Of a stretch of 64,000 nucleotides of DNA, positions 23,301 to 36,964 are shown piece by piece. Numbering within the stretch: the stretch's first letter is position 1; each line of letters opens with the position of its first letter. The notes beneath the pieces were generated by a model that searched no databases, was not told the origin of the DNA, and worked only from the letters and a program-made list of their open reading frames with translations. The stretch spans positions 84,326,922 to 84,390,921 of the forward strand of contig CM072886.1 in NCBI GenBank assembly GCA_037013685.1. Reading direction: 5' to 3'. A program made the translations under genes and the position numbers. Source of the stretch: Acridotheres tristis (Eukaryota > Chordata > Aves > Passeriformes > Sturnidae).

Positions 23301-26300
23301 ATATAGGTATTCACTGACAGACATCTATGCCACTCAGTTTACAGGATTGTCCAGGTGCTAGGGATTTTTATTTTGTATCCTTTACACAGACCAAAAGACA
23401 TTTTCAGTCTAGGCTTTTATTTGTAAGCCATGTTACTAGACTGTATCAGGGGTTTATGTCCGAGAATATCAGGATTTGGCAACAGTTTTGCACAGGGATG
23501 TGGGATAATGCTTACTTCCTGTTTTCATTTTTTTTTTCTTTTACTCATTAAAGGCAAAACACAAATCTGTGCATTTTAAAGCAGCTCTCTGAAATTTCAT
23601 GTCCTTATAATTGCAATCTATCGGAATGAAAGCTAAATCTAAACTTAGACATAAAAATCACAATATTACCAGCCCTGGATTTAAGGCTTATATTGCTGTG
23701 AATTTCTACGAAAATATTTAAGAATCAATTTAAATGCTAATGGACTTGTTTGCCATAAAACTAGGCAGTAATCATACTCAGTAGCTGCTTCAGAGCCATA
23801 GTATGGGTCTTTCCTTTACTGGACTTTACTTGTGACATTATATTTAGAGATGTTTCTGTATATCATAGACCTATGCAAAAGCGACGGGGTAGGGGGTGGT
23901 TCCCTGAAACCCTGCAGAAAGCAACTTCTCAAAACCTGAAATTGCTCATGTGGGCTTTGAAAATCTGATTCCACAGGAACTTGTGGAATTCTGAGCAGGA
24001 GTTAAAGGCAGAGGTACTTGTCTATTCCTGCCTGTACCTGGTGACTCACTGTGCTCCCCAGCTTTGCTTGTAGGATGTCCTCTATAGTTCAGACACTTCA
24101 AAAACAGATCCCTCTGCCAGCTTTGTGCAGTTCCTTTGGGCTGCACCTTTTGGGGACCATAGGCACTTCCAGCTCTGGGTGGTGGTGGGATTACAGCCCA
24201 TTAGAGGCTCTTTCCATTTAAATCAGGATCAGCTGCATCAAAGCACATTCTGTGACCTCTATCACACCATCTAGGGCTGGGTTTGAGCCTGTGTGACAGA
24301 GGGGATGGTCAGGTGGCTCCTTTGCCCAGCACACAGCCAGTGACCTTGTTAAACTTTTGACATGAGGGCCTGGCAACAGCGCTTTGTCACACGTTTTCTG
24401 AAGCAGTCTTGGGCAGTGCTGTACAAGCAAATGGCCCTGGGTCAGGCCAGCCACACAGACCTGGAGCATCTCTGTTCACAATCACTACCGACTCATTCCT
24501 GAGCTGATGAAATCAAGTTTGTTGTGAGGCTGTCCTGTGTCCAGGCTCACAGGACATAACTTGATGTAGGTTGCTGGCTCTCTGCTCTCTGGATTTCATC
24601 TCTGTTGGATTTTCAGGCATATCCATTGGATACGTCCATCTGAGAAAACAAAAATGTGGCTATGGACACACTGTAATGTATGCACTAGCACAAGAGGGTT
24701 GTGACTCCTTAACCTGTTTTGGCCTGTGCTGACCAGCACTCATCCAGCAATTCCTGGACATGATATAAGAGTCAAACCCAGGACCATTCCAAACACACAG
24801 TGCTGGGAAAAAGTTGTTGAATCACATGGGCAAGAAAGAACTGTTCTGTGCCAGGGAATAACTCCAGACATATTTAATTCATTGTTGTATTTGTAGCACT
24901 TGAAGCCACTTTCATTTGATCAAAATTGTTTGGAAGCTGCCTAGCAAATCCCAAGGTCATTTGGGAAAACTGGCAGGGAAAAAAAGAGGGAGTGAAAAGG
25001 CAAATAAACACATTTTCCAGTAGCAGTTTTTTGCTAAATAACTAGGCTGGGGAAAAAAAAAAGTGAAGAAAACTTTCCTCCTGGTACTTGTGGATTGGGT
25101 CAAAACAGGACAACCATTGGCATCCACACATATGTTCATGATCTGCAAAATGTGTATGCAAGGAAATGAAAGATCTGGGAGAGACAAGTTGAGGGAGAGT
25201 GAGAAAGTTGCTCCAATGGAGCTGTTGATGGAGGAAGGCTGCTCCTGGTGTGTCCCCACAAGAGAAAGTGCACTCACCTAGACTGTTGAAACGCCTTTGG
25301 ACTTTCTGTCAGAAGAGGGAACATGATTTCACAGTGCAGCCCAGCCTGAAAGAGGATGGAGGGGCAGGACAAGGAGTCAAGCCCTTGTTAACCTGGTATG
25401 GGACAGAGAAGATAGGGCAGTTCTGGAGAACCACACATTTTACAAGCCCAGCAACTGCACAGTGCATAGTGCCACCTTGTTTGTACTGTATTTCTGCTGT
25501 GGTTGTACCCAAGAGAGCTGTGGCATGAGTGTGGCTTCCTTGTGCTAGGTGTCAGGAACCCCAAAGCAGCAGAGAAACGTGACCCCTGCCAGCAGACACT
25601 CACCAGGGAGCAGAGACACCCTCACTCCCTTTCTGCAGGCAGAGGGAGGGACGGGGCACCACAGCACTCCCTCCTTCAATGTCTCAGTGAGTGCAACAGC
25701 CGTGGACCAAGGTGTGGGGACATTTGCCTGCACCACTGCTGAGCAATTGGAGACTCATTTTCATCCTGTTGATTGTTCATCACGCTGATTGTTAGTGGGT
25801 TTGGAATTTAAATATTAAAGGACAGCTCCAGATTAGGCTGGCAGAAACCTTAGCCCTTTTTCATTAAGAAAACATCTGGAGGCCTTTTTGCCCTCCTGAA
25901 TAAGGCTTGAAAAGACAAGTTATCCTCATAAAATCTTACAAACGCCCACAGGACAATTTTACTTTGAAGTATCAATGTGACAGGGCAAAAGCAGAACAAT
26001 TTGATACTAATGATTTCAGTCACCATCCTAATGCTTCATGTTTTAAAGATCATTTTGCAATAAAGACATTGTGATTTTACAGTCACATTAGAATAATAAA
26101 CCGTAGCACTTACTGAGTACTTTTCCTCTAAGACGTGAAATAAATTGGAACAATAAGTGTTATTCTCATTTTAGAGCTGGAGAAACTGAGGCTCAAGGAC
26201 GTGACCTTCTCATAGCACAGTCTGGGAGACCCTCACCTGCCTCCTTCTTCTGGGGCTGCCCTTTGGGTCCTGCTGTCCCTCACCCGCTGGTCCAGACAAG

Positions 26301-27600
26301 ATGACTGATGACAACTCTCTGCAGGAGAGAGCAGATGCAGATGGATGTTCTCTCTCCCTCCTTTGTAACTTCAGGCACTTCACCAAGACATCTCAGATAG
26401 AAGTATTGAAACTGTCAATAGGAAAAAAAGTAAAAGCAGAAAGAAGAGGTGTCAGGATCCATTCACAATAGACAAGCTGAATACAGTTCACCACACCTGC
26501 TGATAATCTCAGGAGGGAGGTGGGGTGGCCACTGAGTCACCTTTTCCCATCATTTTTGCTGGCACATTCTCTGTCCTTTCATCTGCATGAGAGAAGCAGT
26601 AGTGTTGTCCCCAGCCTGGGTGGCTGCATCTCACCTGGTCTCACAACAGGCTCCCTCACTGGCATTACAGTCACCGAGAGGTGGGGAGCACAGGGCCATG
26701 GGGCTGGTACTGAGCATCCCTTTGAGTGCAGCGAGCACCAAGGCGGGAGGCTGATGATATGTCAGATTTCTAATTAAGATTCACCAGTCTCCAACTTGGC
26801 TCAATTCATTATTCATCTAGAAATTTTCCTCCCTAACTTCCTTCTTTTCTTTTGCTGTCACCCACTAAGCAAAGCTATTCTTTTCCCTCACAGAAGCTCC
26901 ATCCACATCTCTGCTAACATGTCGCCCTCTGATTGTGACAGAAGAGAAAGAAATGGCTGCAAACCAGGTCCCGGAGCAGTCATCAATATTTACAGGAGTC
27001 TGACAATGACTTATCTTAGACCATTTACATTTAAACTACAGAAATGCAAATGAGATGTTGTTTGCATTGTGAGCAGCAAGGATGGGATATTCTTACACTA
27101 GTAGAGATCTGTTACTCTTCCAGAAATATTTCTTTTTGCTGCTGCCCTGGCATTTCACTGTAACATACAGTCAGGTATTCAGTTAGGAAAGGCAATACAA
27201 AAGACAGAGTGGGTTTCCTGGCTCAGAAACAGGTGTACATTGCTTAAAATTTTGGCAGAGGAAAGAAGGGAGGAAGAAGTCTTTGCAGCAGTTGTTCACC
27301 ATCAGAGCCTCTGTTGTGCTTTTTCATGGCAGTTGCCCAGCGAGCCAGTGAGTGATGAACTGTTATAAAAGATTGATCCAGATAAAATATTTAGGGATTG
27401 ACATGATTAAATATGCAGGGTTTGAAATGAACATTTCACTCTCCATCGTTCTTCTCCAAAACATGATCCCATATATTGCACACTGAGGGTAAGATAGCGT
27501 GGGGGAGAAAAGGAAAAAGAAGGAAAATCTCTTGACTGGATGCTCTCATTTTGAGCCTTCAGAGGAAAGAGGGTTGGTACTGATGGGGACGTAATCCTCA
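23301..27600. other. Unassigned noncoding DNA
   Basis: No transposon was recognised. Clustered short frames between 24957 and 25788 run through each other on both strands. A slightly GC-rich patch spans about 25.5-25.75 kb. Confidence 0.55.
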
Positions 27601-27860
27601 AGATGAGGTTTCAATGCAGGGTGCTCTCAGCGAGGAGGAGTGCTGCCTGCCTCCCTGCTGCCCCAGGGAAGGGCCCGCAGGTGCTCTCGCTGTGATGGTT
27701 GTGCTCACTCACCGCAGCATCCTGGCCCTGGGACACCGGTTGAAAGCCATCCAGAGCATCAGATGGCACATCAGAGAGCAGAAAGCAATTTCAGCCACGG
27801 GATTGCTTCTGGTAGCAGCACTCGTTGCCAGTTCAAGGTTGTCAGCCTCCCAAACTGACT
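27601..27860. other. Short tract with retained CpGs
   Basis: About seven CpG sites occur in roughly 220 bp, more than in the neighbouring kilobases. A 95-codon plus frame (27614-27901) and a second frame (27640-27858) cross it without family resemblance. It might be a small regulatory element, but the support is weak. Confidence 0.2.
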
Positions 27861-29914
27861 TTTATTCTCAGCTAGGGTGGTTGTTGTTTTTTTTTCCTTA
27901 ACACAGCAATCTTTATGCTAGGCATCACTTGCAGAATTGGCTGGAAAGATATAGATTATCATTCCATCAAGTTCCCGAGATCTGAATCTTCATGTTTATT
28001 TGTCTTTGCATGACTGAGGAATGCACTCAGGGCTGCTCTGGGAGGAGAGGCTACCCGCAGGAATAAGGAAAAGTCCCATGAGTATAAGAGATAATTTCAC
28101 TACATCTTGAATGTGTGAGACGTGGGAGGACAACCCCCCTTTTTTTTTGCTGCTTGCTTATGTTGCTGTGTGAGTTATTTCCAAATGATGAAAGTGTTTG
28201 CCAGGAGTAGACAGGTTGTTATGAATGGCATAGCTTTTGAATTCTGCTTATAATTACCCTTCTTTCCTGAACATTTTTTCCTTCCTTTTATTTATTTTTA
28301 TTTTTTTTTATTTTTGGGGCCTGTATCTAGTACATTTCTTGCCTTATGCAAAAGACTTAATAGTCCATTGCTTGATTTCCATGTTAATTAAGCACGTGGC
28401 TTCTCTAAATAACTACCACATCCTCACTTACTTAATATGTACTTTTATACCTTTAGCAATGATCTGATAACATTGTCAGAGCAAAACACAGAACAAGAAA
28501 CTGCAGGGATTAGATATCAAGGAGGACACTATAGGGACTGTGTTAATTGAGGCAATCAGCAAGATTAAGATAAGTCTTGCTGCTTCCTCATATTGGTCTT
28601 AATGGCACAACACAGACCCCAAAGCACTTTACCTGCTGCACAATGTGGTTAAGTCGCTCTCTTCCCTAGGGTGTGTAATCTAATCTGCTAGATAAAACAC
28701 TTAGCAGACTCAAACCAGCTGGTGTTAAAAGCTGCATTTCTGAGATACAGCAACCTGTGTAAGGCTTTAAAGACTACTAAAAATAGTGAAGGCCAATAAA
28801 AATTGCCATTTGGTGAGTCTGTGCACACAGGGACGGAGATGTGTGTGCGTGTTCATGGTGTGTGTGACTGCCCAGGCTGGACTGACCTGGGCTGATGCTG
28901 TCCCAGCTTCAACACCGAGGATCTCCAGGGGATCTCTAAACAGCATTTCCCTGAATTTCCAATAGAATCCATGTGTGTAGATATGACAAAAGTTAACACT
29001 AAAATTTTGATAAACTACTTATTCTTGCTTCAAAAATATTGGCGTTTCTCCTTTCCCCCCCAGGCTTCTTTCTACAATTAAAATTAAAATACCTGTGCAA
29101 CAAAAGATTTTGCATAAGTAGGCTTTGAATAATGGAACTGTTGACAAGTAAGAATAGGCACTACTCAAACCTTTTCCAAATCAATTCTTGACAGAGTTCT
29201 TCAAACAGAGATAAACATTGCTCGTATAATGATTTGCCACATGACCTTGCACTTGAAGTGCCAAGCAAAGTGAAAAATAGCACATTCAAACAAGAAAAAG
29301 TGCTGATTTTGATTCCCAAAATAATGTTTTTGTAGCTGGAACTATTTCTGCTATGGACTAGCATGCACATACAGAGAAAAAGTTTATATTTTCCTTCAGC
29401 AATATAGGACATTTCCCTCTCAGCTAGATAACTGAGAGGCTATTTGGGCTCACTAAAAACACTTTTGCACATCTGGGAGCAATACAGCTCAAAAGCAATT
29501 CAGGAGGAAGGATAAGTCTTGCAGTCGAGGTGGAGGATTAAAAAGGAGAATTCAGTTCAACCCTGTCCTGACCTCTGAGCCAGCCTTTTTCTCCCTCCAA
29601 GCTTCCCCTTCCCATGAGTCTCTGTGGGTCAGGGGTTTCCATTTGGCCAGAGACCCTTCCCATCTTCTGTCTCATCACAGTCCTTGTTTTCCATGCATTT
29701 ACAGATAACTAATAGGAGTTTGGGAAACAAGCAGGGGAAAATGAAAGTAATCTCTGATGGGAAGAAATCCAATATAAGTGACCTGCTGAAACCACCTGGG
29801 AGACTCTGTATGATGGCAGTGTTAAAAGTGCTGGGTAAAACCTGCCTGGGCAGGGCATAGGGTATAAGGGGGAAGATGGCAGGTGGCACGTTTCTCACTG
29901 TTTTGTTTTCTTGG
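27861..29914. other. Unassigned noncoding DNA
   Basis: A T-rich stretch occupies about 28273-28316. There are no transposon signatures and no exon-like frame. Confidence 0.55.
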
Positions 29915-29993
29915 GATATATTTTAAATATATATAATATAAAATAATACATATATATTATATATATATATGTATGTGTGTATGTATGTATGTA
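29915..29993 (+). repeat. Compound AT / GTAT microsatellite
   Basis: A degenerate ATAT-rich part at 29915-29970 passes into GTATGTGTGTATGTATGTAT. It is similar in make-up to the array at 61.4 kb. Confidence 0.85.
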
Positions 29994-30474
29994 AAAAATA
30001 TGTATTATAAACCTCACCATTGCTGGCTTGGAGGGCAGGCACAGCACATCAGGGAATGTCAGGGAATGGCTTCATAAACTGAAAACACCAAAACAGTGTC
30101 CTTCAGAGAGAAGAGACCCTTTGCATCCCCAGTCCCGGTGCAGATTGGTGTCCTTCACTACGGAAAAGTTCCTGCTGAAGCAGGAAGAACAGGCTACCTA
30201 GGGACAGCTGTCATCACTGCTCTGACAAGCTGTGTAACCCCCAGTGCCACATACACTCAATAGTTAAAGACACTAGTTTCTCAAACTGGAAAAGTTACAA
30301 ATGAAACTGAGTGTAAAAAATTGTTAGGCAGAAGCACATATTAAATGGCCAAAAAGCCATTACTTCACAGTAAAGGAGCTGAATAATATTGGTGAAAAGC
30401 ACATTCTCTTTTAGTGGAAGAATGAAGGCAGGAATAATGAATTAAAAAGCAATATGCAACATATGGCAAAAAGG

Positions 30475-31075
30475 GGGACGTAATAAAAATCCATATAAAT
30501 AAGAGTTTATGAGGTGTAGAAAATTGATAAAGGATACTAAAGACACTAAAAAACGTTGAGGCTGGTCAGACTTTGTTTAATAAGAAGGCTTTTCTTGAAA
30601 ACATATAAATATAAGCAGGAAAACTATCAATGCCATAGACTCATTACTAGCTGAAGACAGCCCAGTCATTAATAACAATGAAGAAAACTCACAAATTGTT
30701 CAACAATTATTTCTGCTCTCTATTTGGAATAATGTGTTTTCTGACACATTACTAATTAAGAAAGATATTGAACAATTTTCACTAAGGGTAACCCATTTTT
30801 TAAGTTGGAAGGTCCACAAAAATGGCCCACACGATTCAATGCAGGATATTTTTATCTTGTGTATGTAAATTATTAATATTAATATTAATATTAATATTAA
30901 TATTTTTAATAATGGCAACATTCTCACAGTTCAATGTCAATACTGTGTAAAAATTCAGAGGTAAACAAAACCATTCCGGTAAATATAGTCCAATTTACTT
31001 GATATCAATATCAGGCAGAGTATTAATGGAAAATTTAATTAATAAGGAGTGATAAGAGTGGTGTATAATTAACAT
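30475..31075 (+). mobile_element. Ancient CR1-clade (CR1/L2-like) LINE remnant
   Basis: Conceptual translation, allowing for stops and frame changes, recovers the order of a CR1/L2-type ORF2 just before and at the start of the reverse transcriptase. First comes a lysine-rich linker (about 30500-30550). Next is a region resembling the pre-RT segment, with INNNEE followed by an IVQQLF-like stretch (about 30625-30720). Last is a Y-x-P-I-x-L then SGR-x-x-x-E-x-LI motif (30985-31043), matching the conserved 'NYRPISL…GK…E' block. It is broken by many stops and by the TATTAA array at 30871-30905, so it is old and inactive. Its limits are approximate. Confidence 0.5.
30871..30905 (+). repeat. (TATTAA)n microsatellite
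   Basis: Nearly six copies of TATTAA run without interruption from 30871 to 30905. They lie within the old LINE remnant, where the repeat has expanded after insertion. Confidence 0.9.
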
Positions 31076-32916
31076 GGCTATACTGAGGAGGAGTGTGTGA
31101 TTTCAGCCTGACCACCTGAGGTGGGAAGCGTGCTTATTGGAGGGTAACCAGGCAGCACCAATCTGTTCAGTGCACAAGGCTCGAGAGGCAGGAGACCCAG
31201 GACCAGCACAACAAAAACCAAGAGAGCATTTTCTGAAAGAGCTGTGTCCTGGGCAAGAGATGAGACAGGCTCCCGTGGGCAGAACCATTGGGTCTTGTGC
31301 CAATGGTCTGCTTCACTGTCACATGTCACATGCATGGTCTTCATAAGAAAGGCAAGATTTCAGCATTGACCAGAGAATCTCAAATGGCTTTTCTGTTTTA
31401 ATTTGTTGTTCTTTAACACAGAAAAGTCATTCAGGTAAATAAATAAGGTGGTTGTGCAGAAACTTATGAAGCCAAAAATGAAATGGGGGCAGGAAGCAGG
31501 GCAGTGTAGGTGCTTCAGCAAGTGAGAGGAGCAACTGTTCAGTTGGCAAGAAAATAAAAAAAGGAAAAGAAGGAAAGGGGCATGTGATATAGACTTCAGA
31601 GGCTTCATCAAATGCCCTTAACCAGCTTTCATGAAATGATGAGTGTGTGGCTGAACTACCCTTTCAAAGGAATGCTCCAGCAGATTGGAGGGGAATAAAA
31701 TGAAGGGTCATTTTTCTCTTGGAGCTCTTTAATTCCTTTCTTTTATTGAATCAGTGAATTGCATATTTTTCTTATCAAAGGTCCAGGTTCCATTGGAGCT
31801 GTTTGATGGTGAGCCATATTCTGCCTTGACTTCCATCCCAGGCAACCAACCAAGTTCAATTGCATCTTGTGGAGAGCAAAGCAGGACAGATTTTAGCTTG
31901 ATGTTCTCAACAGTGTTGTGGCTGCTAATGAAGCATGACCTGATCTGGTACATGTTCAGACACTGCTGCCAGAGTCTGCAGTGGAATAGACCATCTTTAA
32001 TGTGAAGATGCAAGTAATTTGTCAGTACATCATGTATACAGGAAAGTAGAACAAGCTTTCTCTTCTGTTTGGTTCTGTTCCCATTGAGGAGTCACTCAGA
32101 CAAAATATGCAACAAATAATTTGGGCATTTTAGGCAGTGAAAAGGTTTCTTTTCCCCCTGTTCCTGCCCCACCAAAGAGTAAAGGAGCTGATTACTTTGT
32201 TAGATAACAGTGGTAAGTTTTAAGACTCCTGTAAAATAAAGGATAGGAATGTTGCTTTTATAAAGAAGAATTGCAGAACTGGAAATGATCCATATTTGGG
32301 ACATGAATGCAAGCTGTTATGCAGATCAAAGTATCTATTTGAAGCTGAATTACTCAACAGCATCTATCTATGCCTCTTCAACACCTGCAGATTAGCAATG
32401 TAATCATGTGGAGGTTGCTATAGCTACATCTCTAGAGCAGGTGGAGTTCTTCATCTCTTGGAGCATTATGTTCATTCTTTGCAAATAAACTGTGTAAAAG
32501 TATATTTAAAATGCCACCCTAGTGGTATCAGCTCCTGGCTCTTCCTGACAATGTCATGTCTGATCTGTCCTTACCTTATTAGTCCCAATTGTTTTCTCTA
32601 GAAACAATGCCACTTCCACCTGAGCATCAAGCCTACCCTATAAACACGTGAAGAAGCAACAGGGCCTCGCCAACCCACACCTAGTAAGGGCATAAAGCAA
32701 GTGCTTGAGTTCAAGCTGAGGAAGACTGCTCAAGTACAGCTAGCAAATGTGTAGGCTTGCCTTGGGGCTGATGGCATCATAGCAAAACTACCAGCCTTCA
32801 GCAGCAACACTTTCCAGGGCCTGACAAATGCTCAAACAGCAAGAATACTGGCTGTGATGGTTTTCAGCTGGTTGTTTGCCTAAATCTCTTCCAGAGAAGG
32901 GCTCTAATCACTCTGG
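31076..32916. other. Unassigned noncoding DNA
   Basis: Frames at 31078-31344 (minus), 31137-31346 (plus), 31729-32013 (minus) and 31754-32005 (plus) overlap in pairs on opposite strands and resemble no family. The old LINE could extend slightly into the left edge. Confidence 0.55.
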
Positions 32917-33016
32917 ATTTTTTTGCTTTGTTTTATTGGGTTTTTTTTGTTGTTGTTTCTTTTTTTTGTTTGTTTTGTTTTGGTTTTTTTTGTTTTGCTT
33001 TGATTTTGGGTTTTTT
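32917..33016 (+). repeat. T-rich low-complexity tract
   Basis: T homopolymers alternate with single G, GG or C, with no fixed period. The Phe-rich frame at 32876-33085 is an artefact of this composition. Confidence 0.9.
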
Positions 33017-33875
33017 AATGGAATACTTCAACCTTCTTGTTTGGATTCCTCTACTGTTTACTATAGCAAAGGGCTGTCCAGATGACCTTTCCTTCTAGCT
33101 GTCTTTCTGCAGTGACTGGCATATGCTGTAACCCTTAACCCTCTGCCAGTCAAGACTACAACATGCCAACCTGTGTGAAAACTCAATAGCAATCCCTGTG
33201 CAAAAAGCTGATAGCCTAAAAGAAGAGCCCTGAAAAGTAGAAAAAAAAATTACAAGAAGCTAAGAAGAGAAAGTACCAAAGAGTAGATTAAAAAATCATG
33301 CTGCTTTGACTTGTCTAATTTTGTCATTCTCCTTGTTTGTCTTTTGCTCTAGCTCTGCATCAAGTGCAAGCTTTTCATTCCCCAGTGAAGGTAGGGAAGG
33401 AGAGATTTCTTACTAAAATTTGACAACAGCAACAACAACAGAGCATGTCCTCCCTCCGTGGCAAATTTTAATTACTAGACTAGAAAGCTGAATATCAGAA
33501 AATGCTCCAAACATAACATTACTTCAATAGCTTTCCAATAGAAAGCTCCAATTTTCCTCAGAAAGCTGATGCCATTTAAAGAGTATTTAGCAAAAGAGTA
33601 GAAGTTTTTGCCAATGCAAAACTTCATTCTCAGCACTGGTCTCTTTCCACTTACTGCTTATCCCTCCAGTTGTCCCTTAAATCACGTCTTTGATATACTG
33701 ACTTTTTAAATTTCTGCAAATTACTGAAATATGGATTGTCCTCAGAGCCTGCTAACTATTGTCTGCCCAAAAAGCAGTGCTGTAAAATTTATTTCTATAA
33801 ATGCAGGCAGATAAAAATATACCATGTTGCTTTGAGAGAAATCCATCTTCAGGTCAATTTGTGCATTACATGTAA
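33017..33875. other. Unassigned noncoding DNA
   Basis: Nothing was recognised. A run of A residues occurs at about 33241-33249 and a short imperfect AAC-type repeat near 33425-33439. Confidence 0.5.
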
Positions 33876-33920
33876 TAGAATTGTAGACTCATATAATTAT
33901 TTAAGTCAGAAAAGATCTTT
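33876..33920 (-). mobile_element. Possible decayed CR1 3' tail, minus strand
   Basis: The minus strand reads AAAGATCTTTTCTGACTTAA followed by three degenerate octamer-like units. This aligns with the CR1 ending AAGATCTTTTCCAACCTAAA plus ATTCTATG repeats at roughly three quarters of positions. It is short and diverged, so this could be chance. Confidence 0.35.
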
Positions 33921-36900
33921 GTTTCTCTCTCTATCTTCAGGCTATTTTCTTTCAGGCGGTTTCCTTTACATGTTCTCCAGACTGCAGGAACTGATGACAG
34001 TAATGAAGAGGGCACTCATTAGGAGAGAGGCTGTTTAGTGACGACCTTTCCATTTACTTTGGGAATGGCTGCTGGAAAAGGTGAGCCAGACAAAGGCAGC
34101 ACAGAGAAAATCACATCAGCCTTATCTTTCTTTTCTTCTGATTCTGTCATGGTCATAACCAGCAATCAAAACATTGCCAAACGCTGCAGTGTGCATTCTG
34201 GCTTTGAAAAGAACATGGCTTTAAAACATAGAGGAGAGGCCAGAGACAGCACCTGTGCTGGGAGAAATTGCTCCTCCTATCTAGGTGCTGAATTCCTGTC
34301 AGAATTGTGCCATTGCAGAGCAGGAATTAAGCTCTGTTAAATGTAAGACTTGGGAGAGGTGTGCCCAATGTACAACTATGAAAATGGATTGTTTCTTAAA
34401 GCTCCATGTCCAGGATTAGGGTTAATTTTTTTTTCTCTTTGAGCGTTTTTTTTTCTCTAAGGTCTATTAAAATTTGTAAACTGTTAATTTTGTACTACAG
34501 CAAATTAAGAGTAACATTTGTTCATTATTTAGCTGCCAGGAACTTGATTTTGCTTTTTGTGGCCTGCCTGACAAACAAAAGGCACACACGAGCTTGCATG
34601 ACCAAGGTTTTCAAATGCAGCTGGTAATGTGGGTGACTGTGTTTCCCCACCCTGAGACTCCTGCAGTGAACTTCCTTCCCTGAAGTCAGGCTTTCCTGAA
34701 GATATCTCCAGTCAAGCAAACAAAAGGCATTCCCCAAGTCATTAGTCAATTTTAACGCAAGCTGCCTTAACCATCAAAAATGAGAAACATGGTCCCAGTA
34801 ATTACCACTGTGCCTCAATTGCCATGGGCACCTGCAGAACTTTTTCTGAAGGGGAAAAATTCCTGCTGGGAAGTCTCCTGGATGATTTTGCTAACAGAGA
34901 ATATAAAAGATAGTCAGTCTGTTTGAAGTGGTAGCAATCAGTACTCAAGCTGAGGCAGAATACTTTTTTTTCTGAGAGAAATGTAAAGGGAAGAGAAAAG
35001 CCCACAAAATATGGCATCTGTTTCTTTCGAGGGGGAGCAGAGTGGGAGGAGGAAGCTAAACTCCATCCATCAGTATAGCACTGTGCTCACAGCCCAGCTC
35101 TAACTGGGCTTGCCAGGGACACAGCCTGCCCTGGGGGTCCACCTGTGGCAGCCAGCGTGGTCCCATGCTAGCCTGGAGCATTCAGAGGCCAAAGAGCTGC
35201 AGTGGGTTGCCCACAGTCTGCAGCACAGCTTCCTTTCTATTCCCATTGCTATGGAAATTGTTTCTGGAGGCAACCCTAATTTTCTTTTCATCAATCAATT
35301 AGGGGCAGGCTTTGCACTGGGCTGTTTGTTTCCCCAGCACTGCTCCATTTGATATTATTTTCTCCATGACAAATTAACCACAGCTGGACCTGTCTGAAAT
35401 TGCTAAGAATTCTCTTATAAAAGGTGAAGGAAAAAAGGGAGAAAAAGACAGAATAAGCATGAGAAGCAGGAATAAATTGATATTTCATAGGAGAAGGAGT
35501 GGGAATAGCAGAGACCTGACAGCTGCTAAGGGAAGAGGATGTCCTCTGATTGCCTGTCTGGTCAGGTCCCACCATCTCCCAGGGTCAGGCAGGCTAACAG
35601 TGTGGTGCAAAATCCATAGCTCCTGGGTGTATTAGTGGTGACACTTCTGATTATGCTGAGCTATGTAACCAGCTAGGAGCTTTCTCGAAAAGTCCGGTTG
35701 TGAGGTGATCCCTTATCCCTTTACCATAGACTCAAGCCAGGACTCCCATGTTCTACATAAGGACATGTCTTCTCAGGGAATAAGAAAAGGGAAGGGGGGG
35801 AGTTCTTTATGTCACTACTATAAAAGTCTGGTACAAGGAGCTTTGAAATTCTCACATTATGTGCTCCCTTAGTTCTAACCAACTTGTTCCACATTTTCCC
35901 TCTGCCTTCCCTCATCTTGTACGCTTCCTTGCCGCAGCAGTCTCCCATACCACATTAACAGATTAAAAATAACCTTCTGCCACCCGTCATCTACTCTGGC
36001 CAATTTAAAACTAAACAAACTACCCCAGGCACTGTGGAGTAGTGGAAGCAATGTGTGCACATGTGCATGCATATGGGCTCTGACCTAAAGGGAACAACTT
36101 CAACAGCAAGAGGCAAGAGGTTATTTTTATTTCCAAGATGTCTGATTTTGCACCCTCCATTTTCTGCTAGTTCTTTTTTTTTTTCTTCTGCTAAGACAAT
36201 CAGCCAGAGGTCTAGAAAAGCAGTAATTATAGTTATTGTGTGACAGGAAAAATGATTCATGAACAACTGTATGCAAAAAGACCCTGTCAAAGCATTCATC
36301 TTTGCTGAAGTGATCGGGTTCTAATGATTAGAGCTGAGTGAGCAGTGGAGAGAGAGACGCATTGAAAGGCTGAGCTGTGTTTTGAATTGGCCCTGGGTGC
36401 AGATATTTCTCAAAGAGTGTGAAAATGGCTATTAGCTGCCATCCTGCACACCCCACCTCCGTATGAAGTATTTTTAGGGGACCTTTGGTTCAGAAATGTC
36501 AGCAGGGGAGTAAGCACAGCACCACGTGCAGAAGCAGTAACAGTCCTAAAGCAAATGAAACCTGTGCACTGCCTGCATGTGCTTGCAAGGAAAGATGTAA
36601 GGAATTCAAGGAATCCAGGGATTTGGAACTGCATCTTAATATCATGGGTGTTCTTACAAAATTATAGTAACTTCAATGCCTTTATGAGGTTGGACAGAAG
36701 CAAAAACCTGTGGGTTATGAGGGAAAGAGATCCTGTGATCTGTGTCCTCTGTCCACCCAGCAGCTGAATGGCTCAGGGTACCTGAGGTCCAGCTGTGTGG
36801 AGGGCAGAGAGAGAAATTGGACAAGAACAACTCCAGTATCCTGTTTATACACAACACCCACCTGTAGGAAGGGATAGCTGGGCCATGTAGGTGGGCAATT

Positions 36901-36964
36901 GCCATCCCAGCTGACGGTCACCACTGGTTTTCTTCTGTGATAGAGCTCAGTACTTTCTTCCAGA
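33921..36964. other. Unassigned noncoding DNA
   Basis: No transposon body or exon was recognised. T-runs lie at about 34427-34452 and 36175-36183. Frames on opposite strands at 36.4-36.9 kb overlap one another. Confidence 0.55.

Noticed and set aside
31729..32013. 94-codon minus frame with a plausible mixed composition
   Set aside because: I recognise no domain or splice context, and a plus frame (31754-32005) covers almost the same bases.
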